Source: Streptomyces corallincola
Lineage (GTDB): Bacteria > Actinomycetota > Actinomycetes > Streptomycetales > Streptomycetaceae
NCBI RefSeq assembly: GCF_019104725.1
Contig: NZ_JAHRXF010000048.1
Span: 1 to 45,218, forward strand
DNA: 45,218 bases
Direction: 5' to 3'
Position numbers and translations under genes: made by a program
Shown here: piece after piece, positions 1 to 9,032 of the stretch
Layout: every line of letters starts with the position of its first letter
Position numbering within the stretch: position 1 is the first letter of the stretch
Notes under the pieces: model-generated
Databases searched by the model: none
What the model saw: the letters and a program-made list of their open reading frames with translations, nothing else
Told to the model about the DNA's origin: nothing

Positions 1-176
1 GGGGCCGCGGCCCCCCCCCCCCCCGGCCCCCCCCAACACCCCCCCCCCGGCCCCGCCCCCCCCGGCCCCGCCTCGATCCGGTCGCCCTGCCCTGCCCCGA
101 TCCGGGTGCCCACCCCCGCCCCGATCCCCGGCACCCCCGCCACCCCGATCCGCCCCCTGAACAGCGCTCACCCTCC

Positions 177-211
177 GGAGAACACTGTTCTCCCGCCCGT
201 ACACTGGCCCC
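177..211 (+). promoter_or_regulatory. TetR operator and promoter, probable leaderless start
   Basis: Positions 177-193 form an inverted repeat with two perfect 8-base arms (GGAGAACA and TGTTCTCC) around one central C. A -10-like TACACT lies at 200-205, only six bases before the ATG at 212, and no Shine-Dalgarno sequence fits between them. The mRNA is therefore probably leaderless. The palindrome would cover the -35 zone, which is how TetR proteins commonly repress their own gene. A second short palindrome (AGCGCT, 163-168, inside TGA...TCA) sits upstream. Autoregulation is inferred from position only. Bases 1-160 are C-rich low-complexity sequence with repeated CCCCGATCC and no gene that I can support. 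Confidence 0.55.
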
Positions 212-1102
212 ATGACCGACGAGGCCGCCGACAAGTCCGTCTCCATGACTCCACCCCAGGGCACGAACCCGCCACGGAGTGCGAACCCCCCGCAGGGCAC
301 GCCCCCGCCTCCCTCTCCCTGGGAGCGTGAGCGCCCCGCGCGCCCGCAGGCGGCGCCCCCGCGCGCTCCGCTCTCCCGCGAGCGGGTGGTGGAGGCGGCG
401 TTCACGGTGCTGGACCGCCAGGGGCTGGACGGGCTGTCGATGCGCCAGGTGGCGACGGAACTGGAGGTCGCGGTCTCCGCGCTCTACGCCCACGTCAGCT
501 CCAAGGACGACCTGCTGGAGCTGATGTACACCCGTCTCTTCGACGGCTTCCGCATGCCCGCACCCGACCCCGCCCACTGGCGGGCCCAGGTGCGCGAGTA
601 CGCCCGCGCCGGTCGCCGACGCCTGCTCTCGCACCGGGACATGGCGCGGATCTCGATGGCCCACGTCCCCTTCACGGCCGAACTCCTGCCGCACGTCGAG
701 GCGTTGCTCGCGGTCTTCCGTACCGCCGGGCTGCCCGACCGCATCGCGGCGGAGGCGGGCGACCTCATCTCCACCTACATCGACGGCTTCGTGCTCGAAG
801 AGGGCATGTGGCAGGACCGCGCCGCACGGAACAGCGGCACCGACGCCTCCCTCGCCCGCCCCGACTGGCGCGAGATGGCCGACGAGATGCAGTCCTACTT
901 CGCCTCCCTCCCCGCCGCCGACTTCCCCCACCTGCGCGCCCTCTCCGGCCTGATGGTCACCGACTCCTCCGACGAGCGCTTCGACATCGGCCTGGAAATC
1001 ATCCTGCGCGGCCTGGCCAGCTACCTCCCGCCGGACGGAACCCCCCGAGACTCCCAACTCCCGCACACAGAAGGCGAGTCGGACCCCGCATCGCAGGTCT
1101 GA
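212..1102 (+). CDS. TetR/AcrR family transcriptional regulator
   Basis: This 296-residue one-component repressor has a low-complexity Pro/Arg-rich leader of about 50 residues. The HTH domain then covers about residues 52-100: SRERVVEAAFTVLDRQGLDGLSM, a VATELEV recognition helix and the hallmark SALYAHVSSKDDLLELM. The rest is an all-helical ligand-binding domain of the TetR_C (tetracycline-repressor-like) type. The length is normal for a TetR protein with a leader. The ATG at 212 was chosen because a -10 box and palindrome lie just upstream. A shorter form starting inside the leader is possible but has no better ribosome site. No transporter or enzyme target lies next to it, so the ligand is unknown. 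Confidence 0.9.
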   Translation: MTDEAADKSVSMTPPQGTNPPRSANPPQGTPPPPSPWERERPARPQAAPPRAPLSRERVVEAAFTVLDRQGLDGLSMRQVATELEVAVSALYAHVSSKDDLLELMYTRLFDGFRMPAPDPAHWRAQVREYARAGRRRLLSHRDMARISMAHVPFTAELLPHVEALLAVFRTAGLPDRIAAEAGDLISTYIDGFVLEEGMWQDRAARNSGTDASLARPDWREMADEMQSYFASLPAADFPHLRALSGLMVTDSSDERFDIGLEIILRGLASYLPPDGTPRDSQLPHTEGESDPASQV

Positions 1103-1251
1103 ACGGAGACACCGCGACGGCACAGGAGCGCCCCGTTCCCGCCGAGACACGCACAATCCGTCCCCCTCCGTGCCCCCGAACCGCCAACCCCCTCGCCCGC
1201 GTCCTCCCTTACGCCCTACGGTGCCAACAGCCACCTACGCCGGGAGGAACC

Positions 1252-1713
1252 GTGCAGCAGCCGAGGACCGCGCTCGCGGAGCGGATCGCCGCGCGCAGGG
1301 AGGGAGGGGGCGGGGGAGACGCGGCGGACGACCCCCGCGCCCTCGTGGGCGAGACGAGGCGTGCGCTTCTCCTCGTTCCCGTCGCCAACGGCGGTTTGTG
1401 GAGCGTGCGTTCGGGCGGGGTGCGCTGGATCTGCGGGTTCACCGACGAGACCGCGCTGGCCCGGTTCGCCGTCCGGCACGCGCCCGGCGAGCGTCCGTTG
1501 GACTACGCGGCCCTGCGCGGCGCGCGCATCCTCGACGAGATCGTGCCCACCCTGGGCGAACCGGCCGGACTCGCCCTCGACATCGCCACGGAGGGCGCGG
1601 CGATGTTCTTCCCACCGGTCACCGGAATCGTCCCGGACGCGGTTGCCATCACGCCAAAAGGGCCATCGCTGAGGGAAGTTGCCGCCCACACCGTGACGGA
1701 GAACCGCCCATGA
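1252..1713 (+). CDS. SseB-family protein of a toxin operon
   Basis: This 153-residue protein starts at GTG 1252 behind a good GGGAGG site (1242-1247). The open frame extends further upstream but reads there as non-protein-like sequence. Residues about 30-120 fit the SseB N-terminal domain: a hydrophobic strand ALLLVPVANGGLWSV, then WICGFTDETALARFA, and later LALDIATEGAAMFFPP. In Streptomyces this domain commonly stands beside WXG100/Rhs secretion cargo, but its biochemical role is not settled. Its TGA overlaps the next ATG (ATGA at 1710-1713), so the two genes are probably translationally coupled. Confidence 0.75.
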   Translation: MQQPRTALAERIAARREGGGGGDAADDPRALVGETRRALLLVPVANGGLWSVRSGGVRWICGFTDETALARFAVRHAPGERPLDYAALRGARILDEIVPTLGEPAGLALDIATEGAAMFFPPVTGIVPDAVAITPKGPSLREVAAHTVTENRP

Positions 1714-2354
1714 GCGACGACGCGGACCTGCGACTCGACAAGCCCTCCGTCGAGAGGTTCACCCGGGGCCTCGGTGCGACCATCGACCAGTTGGGCGAAC
1801 TCGGCGGCCCTACCGGCTCGGTGCTCGGCAAGGGCTTCTCGGGGCTGGCGATGACGGGTATGGAGGCCGGGCACCACGGTCTGGCCGCCGACTTCGAGGA
1901 TTTCTGCGGGCGTTGGGAGTGGGGGGTGCGGGCTCTCGTCCGGGACGCCAGTGAGATCGCCAACCGGCTGGGCCTGGCGGCGGGGACCCTGTGGGAGCAG
2001 GACCAGTACATCGGGGGCGCGTTGAAGGTGGGCGCCAGTTCGCTGCTCGGCGGGAACCCGCACGCGAGCGAGGACGACATCGCCGGGCAGAGCTGGGGTG
2101 ATGTCGTGACGCCGGACTATCTGCACCCGGACTGGAGCGCCGAGTCGTTCGACAAGGCCGGGCAGGACATCGAGCAGACCTGGAAGGACACCGGCCGCAC
2201 CGTTCTCACCGAGGGCAAGGGCGGACAGCAGTCACAGCTGCTCAACCAGGCGCTGGGCATCTCGGACGACCAGTGGAACCAGGCACTCGACCAGACTTTC
2301 GGACCGTCGCCGGAGCAGCGCGCGGAACAGCAGAGCGACTCCGGCGGCGACTGA
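1710..2354 (+). CDS. WXG100/LXG-like helical protein, probable toxin-secretion partner
   Basis: This 214-residue, mostly helical protein has a Gly-rich segment near residues 30-50 (GELGGPTGSVLGKGFSGLAM). It then has a long amphipathic helix with Trp residues (FCGRWEWGVRALVRDASEIANRLG) that resembles ESX/LXG-type helical hairpins. The C-terminus (QTFGPSPEQRAEQQSDSGGD) is polar and probably disordered. It overlaps sseB by 4 bp and precedes the rhs gene, so it is likely a chaperone or targeting partner for the Rhs protein. Family membership rests on pattern and context, because the canonical WXG tripeptide is not obvious. Confidence 0.6.
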   Translation: MSDDADLRLDKPSVERFTRGLGATIDQLGELGGPTGSVLGKGFSGLAMTGMEAGHHGLAADFEDFCGRWEWGVRALVRDASEIANRLGLAAGTLWEQDQYIGGALKVGASSLLGGNPHASEDDIAGQSWGDVVTPDYLHPDWSAESFDKAGQDIEQTWKDTGRTVLTEGKGGQQSQLLNQALGISDDQWNQALDQTFGPSPEQRAEQQSDSGGD

Positions 2355-2595
2355 CCGCACCCCGCACCCCGCACCCACCCCGCACCCACCCCGCACCCAC
2401 ACCCGCACTCACATCAGCACGAGCACTCGCACCAGCACCCGCAGCACCCGAGCTCGCACCCGCACGAGCACTCGCAGCACCCGAGCTCGAACCAGCACCA
2501 GCACTCGTATCCGTACCCGTACCCGCAGAGGACAACGGGCCGCGCGCACCGTCGGCGCAGGACCGACTCACCACAGGCACAGGGGGCAACCACCG
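2355..2595 (+). repeat. GCAC-rich tandem low-complexity tract before rhs
   Basis: This 241-base spacer is built from degenerate GCACCC/GCACTC/CACCAG units. CCCGCACCCAC recurs at the start, and a 17-base unit (CGCAGCACCCGAGCTCG) occurs at both 2440-2456 and 2473-2489. The tract is open in one frame and would encode an Ala/Pro/Glu-rich peptide, but not in the rhs frame. I therefore treat it as non-coding. The rhs ribosome site AGGGGG follows it at about 2581-2586. Confidence 0.6.
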
Positions 2596-5500
2596 GTGGG
2601 CATAGGCGACTTCATCAGTGACATCACACCCGATTCGGTCGAGGATGCCGTCAAGGGCGGTGCCGCCTGGGTGGGTGACCGGGTCGAGGACGCGGGGGAC
2701 TGGACCGCCGACCGGTTGCAGGACGTGGGGTGGGACTCGGGCGCCGACTGGGTGCGTGAGCAGTCCCGTTCGGTGGCGGACCGGCTGGGCGCGGAGGTGG
2801 ACGAGCTGGACCTCGGGCAGACCGAGGACAGGACGAAGCTGATCTTCGGCAGTGTGGGCAAGATCCGGGCCACGTCCGAGCAACTCACCGCCTTCCAGGG
2901 CGCTTTCGACGACACCGGTGACGGGCTGAAGGACCTGGACTCCTCCCGGTTGAAGGGTGAGGCCGCCGACGCGCTGCGGACGACGCTGGGGAAGCAGCCG
3001 CCCAAGTGGTACGCCGGTGCGGACGCGTTCGCCGAGGCGGTCGGCGCGCTGGACGCGTTCGCGGACACCGTGAGCTGGGCACAGGGGCGGGCGCAGACGG
3101 CGATCGACAAGTGGAAGGAGGGGACGAAGGCGTCCGAGGAGGCCGCCGACGCCCACCGCGCGAAGGTCGTCGCCTACAACAAGGCCGCCGACCGCTACAA
3201 CGCCCAGCCGCCGGACCGGCGCGACCCCGCCTCGCTTCCGCCGAAACCCGCCGAGACCTTCGAGGACCCCGGCCGCGGGCTGATGGAGGAGGCGCAGCGC
3301 ATCCTCACCGAGGCCCGCACCCAGCGGAACTCGGCCGCCGAGACGGCACGTTCGGCGATCCGCGCCGCTCGTGACGCGGCCCCGCAGAAGCCGTCGTACG
3401 CCGAGCAGTTGAGGGACGGGTTCGATGAACTCCAGGTCATGGACGACCACGTGGCGGGCGGGCTGATCAAGGGCACGGCCGGGATCGTGAACTTCGTGCG
3501 GAGCGTGGACCCGCTGGACCCCTACAACCTCACGCACCCGGCGGAGTACTTCACGTCCCTGGACAGTCTCGCGGCCGGTCTGGTGGTGGCCGCCAATGAT
3601 CCGGTCGGTACCGGCACCAACATGGTCAAGGACTTCATGAAGGACCCGGCCGAGGGGTTCGGGCGGCTGATTCCGGACATCGTGCTGACCGTGGCCACCG
3701 ACGGCGGTGGGGCGGCGGTGAAGGGGGTGCGGGTCGCGGAGGACGCCGCCGAGGCGTCGCGGGTGCGCAGGCTGGTGGACGACGCCGACGAGGGCGCGCA
3801 CCGCCGCCCCGACGGCGACCGTGTCACCGACGGTTCCGACCCGGTGGACCTCGCCACCGGCCGGATGTTCCTGCCGCAGACCGACGTGGTGATTCCCGGC
3901 ATCCTGCCGCTGGTGTTCACCCGGCGTACCGAATCGGGCCTGGCCACCGGGCGGTTCCTCGGGCCGTCCTGGTCGTCCACGGCCGACGAGCGGCTGGAGA
4001 TCGACGCGATCGGCGTCGTCCATGTCACCGCCGATGGCCTGCTGATCACGTACCCGCATCCCGTCCCCGGCGACCCCACCCGGCCCACGTCCGGCGCCGG
4101 ACGCGCGCCGCTCGCCCGCGACGCCCAAGGCGACTACACCCTGACCGATCCCTACTCGGGCCTGGTCCGCCACTTCACCGCCCCCGCCGGTGCCGAACCG
4201 GGCGGCGACGGCACCGCGTGGCTCGCCGGTGTCACCGAGCGCAACGGCCACACCGTCACCCTCGACCGGGCCGACGACGGGCTGCCCCTGGCCCTCGTCC
4301 ACTCGGCGGGAGCCCGGGTGACGGTGACCACGGCCGACGGCCGGATCACCGCGCTCGCCCTGGCCGGTGCGGGCCCGGACGGCAGGGACCTGCCGCTGAT
4401 GGGCTACGGCTACGACGTCGCCGACCTCACCACCGTGACCAAGCCCTCCGGCGCCGTCACGGCGTTCCGGTACGACGAACGCCACCGTGTCATCGCCTGG
4501 ACCGACTCCAACGACCGCCGCTACGACTACGCGTACGACGACGAGGACCGGGTCGTCGCCGAGGGCGGCGAGGCGGGCCACGTCCAGATCACCCTGGTGT
4601 ACAGCGGTCCCGACCCCGCGACGGGCCACCGCACCACGGTCCTGACCACCGCGGACGGCCGTACCACCCGGCATCTGATCGGACCGGGCTGCCACATCCT
4701 GGCCACCACCGACGCCCTGGGCCACACCACCCGCTTCCGCCACGACGCGAGCGGCAACCTGCTCGCCCGCACCGACCCGCTGGGCGCCACCACCACGTTC
4801 ACCCACGACGAAGCGGGCCACCTGACAGCGGCCGTCCGCCCCGACGGGTCCCAACTCCACATCACACGCGACCCGTTGGGGCTGCCGTCCGAGGTCGTCG
4901 GGCCGGACGGTGCCCGTACCGCGTACGCCTACGACGTCTGCGGCAACCGCACGGCCGTCACCGACGCGGCCGGGCACACCACCCGCAGTACCTACGACGA
5001 CGCGGGCCGCCTCACCTCCGTCACCGACGCGCTCGGGAACACCACGCGCGTGGAGTGCGACGCGGCGGGCCTGGTCGTGGCGGTGACCGACCCCTCCGGC
5101 GCGACCACCCGCCCCGTGCGGGACGGGCTCGGCCGCCCGGTCCGGGTGACCGACCCGGCGGGCGGGGTCACCCGGCTCGCCTGGAGCGCGGACGGTGACC
5201 TCGCCCGCCGCACCGGACCGGGCGGCGACACCGAGACGTGGACCTACGACGGCGAGGGCAACTGCCTGACCCACACCGGCGCCTCCGGCGGTGTCACGGC
5301 GTACGAGTACACCCACTTCGACCTCCCGCTCGCCACCACCCGCCCCGACGGCACCCGCCACACCTTCGAGCACGACCGCGACCTGCGCCTCACCCGCGTC
5401 ACGAACTCGCATGGAGCGAGCTGGAGTTACACCTACGACGCGGTCGGCAACATCGTCTCCGAGACCGACTTCGACGGGCGCACCCTGACCTACCGCGTGG

Positions 5501-7368
5501 ACGCGACCGGTCGGCTCACCGAGCGCACCGACGCCCTCGGCGCCACCGTCGCCTTCGACCGGGACCCGCTCGGCCGCGTCCTGCGCAAGACCGTCGCGGA
5601 CGAGGTGACGACGTACACCTACGACCCGGCCGGGCGGCTGCTGGAGGCGGTCGGTCCCGGGAGCGAACTGCGCTACCAGTACGACCGCCGTGGCCTGGTC
5701 AAGACCGAACTCGTGGACGGCCGCCCCCTCGCCTTCGCCTACGACGCCCTGGGCCGCCGCGTCCGCCGCACCACCCCCACCGGACACGTCACGACGTACA
5801 CCTACGACTCCGCCGGACTCCCCGCCCGGCTCACCACCGGCGGACGGGAGATCGGCTTCGCCCATGACGCCGCCGGGCGTGAACTCATCCGTTCCGTAGG
5901 GGACTTGATTACCCTGACCTCGTCCTGGGACGGCGCCGGACGGCTCACCGCGCAGCGCGTCGCGGCGGGGGAGCGCACCGTCGGCAGCCGTGTCTACGGA
6001 TACCGTCCGGACGGGCACCTCACCTCCGTCACCGACCGGCTGTCCGGCACCCGCACCTTCGACCTGGACCCGCTCGGCCGGGTCACCGCCGTCCACGCGG
6101 CGGGCTGGACGGAGCGGTACGCCTACGACGACGCGGGCAACCAGACCTCGGCCGACTGGCCCGACCGCCATCCGGGCGCCGAGGCCAGGGGCGAGCGCGC
6201 GTACAGCGGTACGCGCGTCGTCCGCGCCGGAGCCGTGCGCTTCGAGCACGACGCGCTCGGCCGGGTGACGCTGCGCCAGCGGCCCCGGCTGTCGCGCAGG
6301 GCCGACACCTGGCGCTACACCTGGGACGCCGAGAGCCGCCTCACCGCCGTCACCACCCCCGACGGCACCCGCTGGCGCTATCGGTACGACCCGCTGGGCC
6401 GCCGTACCGCCAAGCAGCGGCTCGCGGCCGACGGCGTGACCGTGGCCGAGGAGATCCGTTTCACCTGGGACGGCCTCACCCTGTGCGAACAGACCGCCCA
6501 CGGGCCCGAATCCGCCCGCACCGTCGCCCTGACCTGGGACCACCGGGGCGCGGTACCTCTCGCGCAGACCGAGCGCGTCCTCACCGCCGACGCGCGGCAG
6601 GAGGAGATCGACCGCCGGTTCTTCGCCATCGCCACGGACCTCGTCGGCACCCCGACCGAACTCATCGACGAGACCGGCGCCGTCGCCTGGCGCACCCGCG
6701 CCACCCTCTGGGGCACCACCGCCTGGACCCGGGACAGCACCGCCTACACGCCGCTGCGCTTCCCCGGCCAGTATTTCGACCCCGAGACCGGACTCCACCA
6801 CAACTGCTTCCGCCTCTACGACCCCGAGACCGGCCGCTACACCTCCCCGGACCCCTTGGGCCTCGGCCCCGCCCCCAACCCCCTCGCCTACGTGGGCAAT
6901 CCGCAGGCGGGGTGCGATCCGTGGGGGCTGATGCCCAAGTACACCAAGGAGCAGAAGGCCCAGCAGGCCCGGCAGGACGCCCTCAAGACGATGGACGACA
7001 CCATCGAGCGGGCCAGGAACGGCAGGATCAGAAAGGCCGGAAACTACCACGCCGACGATCACGGCTTCACCGAGGACATGGTCATGGACATCCTCAAGGA
7101 ACCGGACGCCGTCTACCACTCCACGGGAGGCAGCGGGAACCTGATCTTCCGCAAGGGCGACGACGTGGTGGTGGTCCGCGGCGACCGCACCGGCGGCGGC
7201 AACGTCATCACGGCGTACGGCCCCTCCGGCGTCAAGGGGCCGTCCGGGGCCGAGGCGCTCGGCGGTCTGCCCACCGATCCCGGCGGCCCGATTACCCACA
7301 CGGACGTCGTGGAAGGCAGGATTCCGGCGAAGAACGGCTTCATGCCCCCGGCGGAACAGGTCAGATGA
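2596..7368 (+). CDS. Rhs-repeat polymorphic toxin with type VII-like N-terminus
   Basis: The protein has 1590 residues and starts at GTG 2596, where AGGGGG lies about 9 bases upstream. Residues 1-330 are helical and WXG100/T7SS-signal-like. A DUF6531-type segment (DPVDLATGRM) sits near residue 415. Dozens of YD repeats (for example GYDVADLTT, TYDDAGRL, RYDERHRV) fill about residues 590-1330. The conserved Rhs core end, FDPETGLHHNCFRLYDPETGRY...DPLGL...DPWGL, lies near 1390-1443. The last 147 residues are the variable toxin: NYHADDHGFTEDMV, ILKEPDAVYHS, then a strand-rich GDDVVVVRG...GNVITAYGPSG. This layout resembles DUF4258/BECR-fold RNase toxins, an inference made by eye. The shell probably encapsulates and delivers the toxin. 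The neighbouring sseB, WXG-like and immunity genes support this. Confidence 0.92.
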   Translation: MGIGDFISDITPDSVEDAVKGGAAWVGDRVEDAGDWTADRLQDVGWDSGADWVREQSRSVADRLGAEVDELDLGQTEDRTKLIFGSVGKIRATSEQLTAFQGAFDDTGDGLKDLDSSRLKGEAADALRTTLGKQPPKWYAGADAFAEAVGALDAFADTVSWAQGRAQTAIDKWKEGTKASEEAADAHRAKVVAYNKAADRYNAQPPDRRDPASLPPKPAETFEDPGRGLMEEAQRILTEARTQRNSAAETARSAIRAARDAAPQKPSYAEQLRDGFDELQVMDDHVAGGLIKGTAGIVNFVRSVDPLDPYNLTHPAEYFTSLDSLAAGLVVAANDPVGTGTNMVKDFMKDPAEGFGRLIPDIVLTVATDGGGAAVKGVRVAEDAAEASRVRRLVDDADEGAHRRPDGDRVTDGSDPVDLATGRMFLPQTDVVIPGILPLVFTRRTESGLATGRFLGPSWSSTADERLEIDAIGVVHVTADGLLITYPHPVPGDPTRPTSGAGRAPLARDAQGDYTLTDPYSGLVRHFTAPAGAEPGGDGTAWLAGVTERNGHTVTLDRADDGLPLALVHSAGARVTVTTADGRITALALAGAGPDGRDLPLMGYGYDVADLTTVTKPSGAVTAFRYDERHRVIAWTDSNDRRYDYAYDDEDRVVAEGGEAGHVQITLVYSGPDPATGHRTTVLTTADGRTTRHLIGPGCHILATTDALGHTTRFRHDASGNLLARTDPLGATTTFTHDEAGHLTAAVRPDGSQLHITRDPLGLPSEVVGPDGARTAYAYDVCGNRTAVTDAAGHTTRSTYDDAGRLTSVTDALGNTTRVECDAAGLVVAVTDPSGATTRPVRDGLGRPVRVTDPAGGVTRLAWSADGDLARRTGPGGDTETWTYDGEGNCLTHTGASGGVTAYEYTHFDLPLATTRPDGTRHTFEHDRDLRLTRVTNSHGASWSYTYDAVGNIVSETDFDGRTLTYRVDATGRLTERTDALGATVAFDRDPLGRVLRKTVADEVTTYTYDPAGRLLEAVGPGSELRYQYDRRGLVKTELVDGRPLAFAYDALGRRVRRTTPTGHVTTYTYDSAGLPARLTTGGREIGFAHDAAGRELIRSVGDLITLTSSWDGAGRLTAQRVAAGERTVGSRVYGYRPDGHLTSVTDRLSGTRTFDLDPLGRVTAVHAAGWTERYAYDDAGNQTSADWPDRHPGAEARGERAYSGTRVVRAGAVRFEHDALGRVTLRQRPRLSRRADTWRYTWDAESRLTAVTTPDGTRWRYRYDPLGRRTAKQRLAADGVTVAEEIRFTWDGLTLCEQTAHGPESARTVALTWDHRGAVPLAQTERVLTADARQEEIDRRFFAIATDLVGTPTELIDETGAVAWRTRATLWGTTAWTRDSTAYTPLRFPGQYFDPETGLHHNCFRLYDPETGRYTSPDPLGLGPAPNPLAYVGNPQAGCDPWGLMPKYTKEQKAQQARQDALKTMDDTIERARNGRIRKAGNYHADDHGFTEDMVMDILKEPDAVYHSTGGSGNLIFRKGDDVVVVRGDRTGGGNVITAYGPSGVKGPSGAEALGGLPTDPGGPITHTDVVEGRIPAKNGFMPPAEQVR

Positions 7369-7381
7369 GAGGGCGTCCCTC

Positions 7382-8143
7382 ATGAGAATCAGCCTCGGCG
7401 ACGGCTGCACGGCGACCGTCACGGGCGATCCGCTGCGTCTCGCGCCCCGTTTCGACATCGGCGACTTCCGGATCCGGGTCGCGCCCTACGCGGACGCGGC
7501 GGAGCGCGGGCGCTTCATCGCCGAGGCGTTCGGCAGCCGCCCCTGGCTGTGGGACACCCCGGACGAGCTGTGGTTCGACCGGACCGGGCGGGACCTGGCC
7601 GCCGCCGAGTTCCAGCTGCCCGGCGTGGAGGCCGCCGCCCCCGAGGACACGGCCCGCCTCCCCGCCACGCCCCCGGTCCGCCCCGGCGGCCTGCACGCGG
7701 ACGAGGCCGCCGACTGCCACCTGGAGGTCACCTCGGAACTCCTCCGCGCCCCCGGCGACACGGCGCTGACCTGCCTGCGCGACCTGGACGTCCTGGACGC
7801 GCCGCTGGAGGCCCGGATCGGCATCGCCCCGAACCTGGCCCTCCTGGTCCAGGAGGGTGAAGTGGTCGGCTGGAGCCTCACGGACCCGGCCCGCCACGTG
7901 ACCACCGGGTTTGCCGCGCCCAGCGCGGAGCCCCCGGCCCCGGCCACCCGCCGCGCCTTCACGGCCTGCCTCGACATCCTGACCACGCCCGTCTTCGACC
8001 GGGTACGGGCCGCCGACCCGGCCGCCCTCTCCGCACTCCGTGCGCTCCACCACGCCCTGCGCACCCAACGGGACGACCGGCACCGCGCCGAGGCGCTGCT
8101 CGTCTTCACCGGGGGTTTGCTGGAGGACCACGGGGGAGAGTGA
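7382..8143 (+). CDS. candidate immunity protein for the Rhs toxin
   Basis: The gene begins 13 bases after the rhs stop and encodes 253 residues with no signal peptide or membrane segment. I do not recognise the family. The protein is acidic, which is common among cytoplasmic immunity proteins. It contains FDIGDFRIRVAPYAD near the start and a helical C-terminus rich in Leu and Ala. The role rests on position: the gene directly downstream of a polymorphic toxin's variable domain normally encodes the cognate inhibitor. It could instead be an unrelated housekeeping protein. Confidence 0.55.
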   Translation: MRISLGDGCTATVTGDPLRLAPRFDIGDFRIRVAPYADAAERGRFIAEAFGSRPWLWDTPDELWFDRTGRDLAAAEFQLPGVEAAAPEDTARLPATPPVRPGGLHADEAADCHLEVTSELLRAPGDTALTCLRDLDVLDAPLEARIGIAPNLALLVQEGEVVGWSLTDPARHVTTGFAAPSAEPPAPATRRAFTACLDILTTPVFDRVRAADPAALSALRALHHALRTQRDDRHRAEALLVFTGGLLEDHGGE

Positions 8144-8502
8144 GGGCGGAGGACACCAAGAGAACCCCAGGGGCCAAGGGACGCGGGAGGCCCGGGGGTG
8201 TTCACGAGTGGGGTTGGCCAGCGCCTTCACGGCTCACCAAAGATCGTTCCCCGTGTGCGTAATGATCATTGCCCGAGGCTGGGGTCCAATTCGTCGATTC
8301 GAGCGGGCCGGGAGTCTGCCCGGTTGCCCGGAAGAGGCCGGACTCCCGCCTGGGGCGGGCCCGTCCACGCCCAGACTCGTTGCAGGCACGTTGGTGACGG
8401 CGGCAGGCGCAGCTGCTGTACGGCGAGGTCGACACCTGGACGCCGACCGCCTCGGGCAGGAACTCCTGGTCTACGGAGCCGCTCCCGACCGCGCGCGGGC
8501 CG
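8144..8502. other. intergenic region with a stem-loop
   Basis: No gene can be supported in these 359 bases. A 10-base palindrome AATGATCATT lies at 8261-8270. An 8-bp stem (CGGGAGTC 8309-8316 with GACTCCCG 8341-8348, 24-nt loop) could terminate transcription between the rhs operon and the convergent marR gene. Fragmentary protein-like sequence near 8400-8500 is too short to identify. Confidence 0.35.
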
Positions 8503-9018
8503 TCAACCGGACGATTCTGCCTGGGGAGCTGTGTCTCCAAGGCTGAGCAGGAGTTTGCGGAGTAGGTGGTTGAGGCTTTCGCATTCGTCTGCTTGGAGGC
8601 CACTGAGTAGGCGGCGCTCGTTCTCTACGTGGCTTGCCACGACGCGGTCGACAAGTGCCCATCCTTCGTCGGTGAGGGTGATGAGCAGTCGGCGGCGGTT
8701 GTCGGGGTCGGCCTGACGCGTCACCAGGTCGCGGCGTACCAGGTGGTCCACCCGGTTGGTCAGTGCGGAGGAACCGACCATCGAGGTCGCCACGAGGTCC
8801 TTCGGAGTCAGGGTGTGCGGGGGGCCGGCGCGCCAGAGGGTGGCCAGCACATCGAACTCCCATGCCTCAAGGCCGTGGGTGTGCATGTGGTCGCTGATCT
8901 CCTTGGAGAGCAGCCGGTAAGCGCGGTGGATACGGCCGATGGGCGCCATGGGTGAGACATCCAGATCTGCTCTTTCATCAGCCCATTGATTGAGGATCAT
9001 GTCGACTACGTCGTTCAT
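8503..9018 (-). CDS. MarR family regulator of the indigoidine/minimycin-type cluster
   Basis: This 171-residue winged-helix protein has the typical MarR layout. An N-terminal dimerisation helix (IGRIHRAYRLLSKEISDHM) precedes WEFDVLATLWRAGPPHTLTPKDLVATSMVGSSALTNRVDHL (helix-turn-helix), then the wing LVTRQADPDNRRRLLITLTDEG and a C-terminal helix pair. It is transcribed divergently from the uracil phosphoribosyltransferase gene across a 151-base gap that holds repeated operator-like motifs. The likely role is ligand-relieved repression of the cluster and of itself. The ligand could be a pathway product, but that is inference. Confidence 0.85.
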   Translation of the reverse strand: MNDVVDMILNQWADERADLDVSPMAPIGRIHRAYRLLSKEISDHMHTHGLEAWEFDVLATLWRAGPPHTLTPKDLVATSMVGSSALTNRVDHLVRRDLVTRQADPDNRRRLLITLTDEGWALVDRVVASHVENERRLLSGLQADECESLNHLLRKLLLSLGDTAPQAESSG

Positions 9019-9032
9019 TCGGCACCTGAGAA

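Noticed and set aside
2355..2530. possible CRISPR array in the GCAC repeats
   Set aside because: Repeats are short, degenerate and without unique spacers. No cas genes are present anywhere in the window.
2273..2605. 110-residue Ala/Pro/Glu-rich frame before rhs
   Set aside because: It is produced by the GCAC repeat tract, has no ribosome site and is out of frame with rhs.
2242..7458. 1738-codon open frame on the minus strand
   Set aside because: It is the antisense of the rhs gene, kept open by GC-rich third positions. Its protein is Gly/Val/Arg low complexity without domains.
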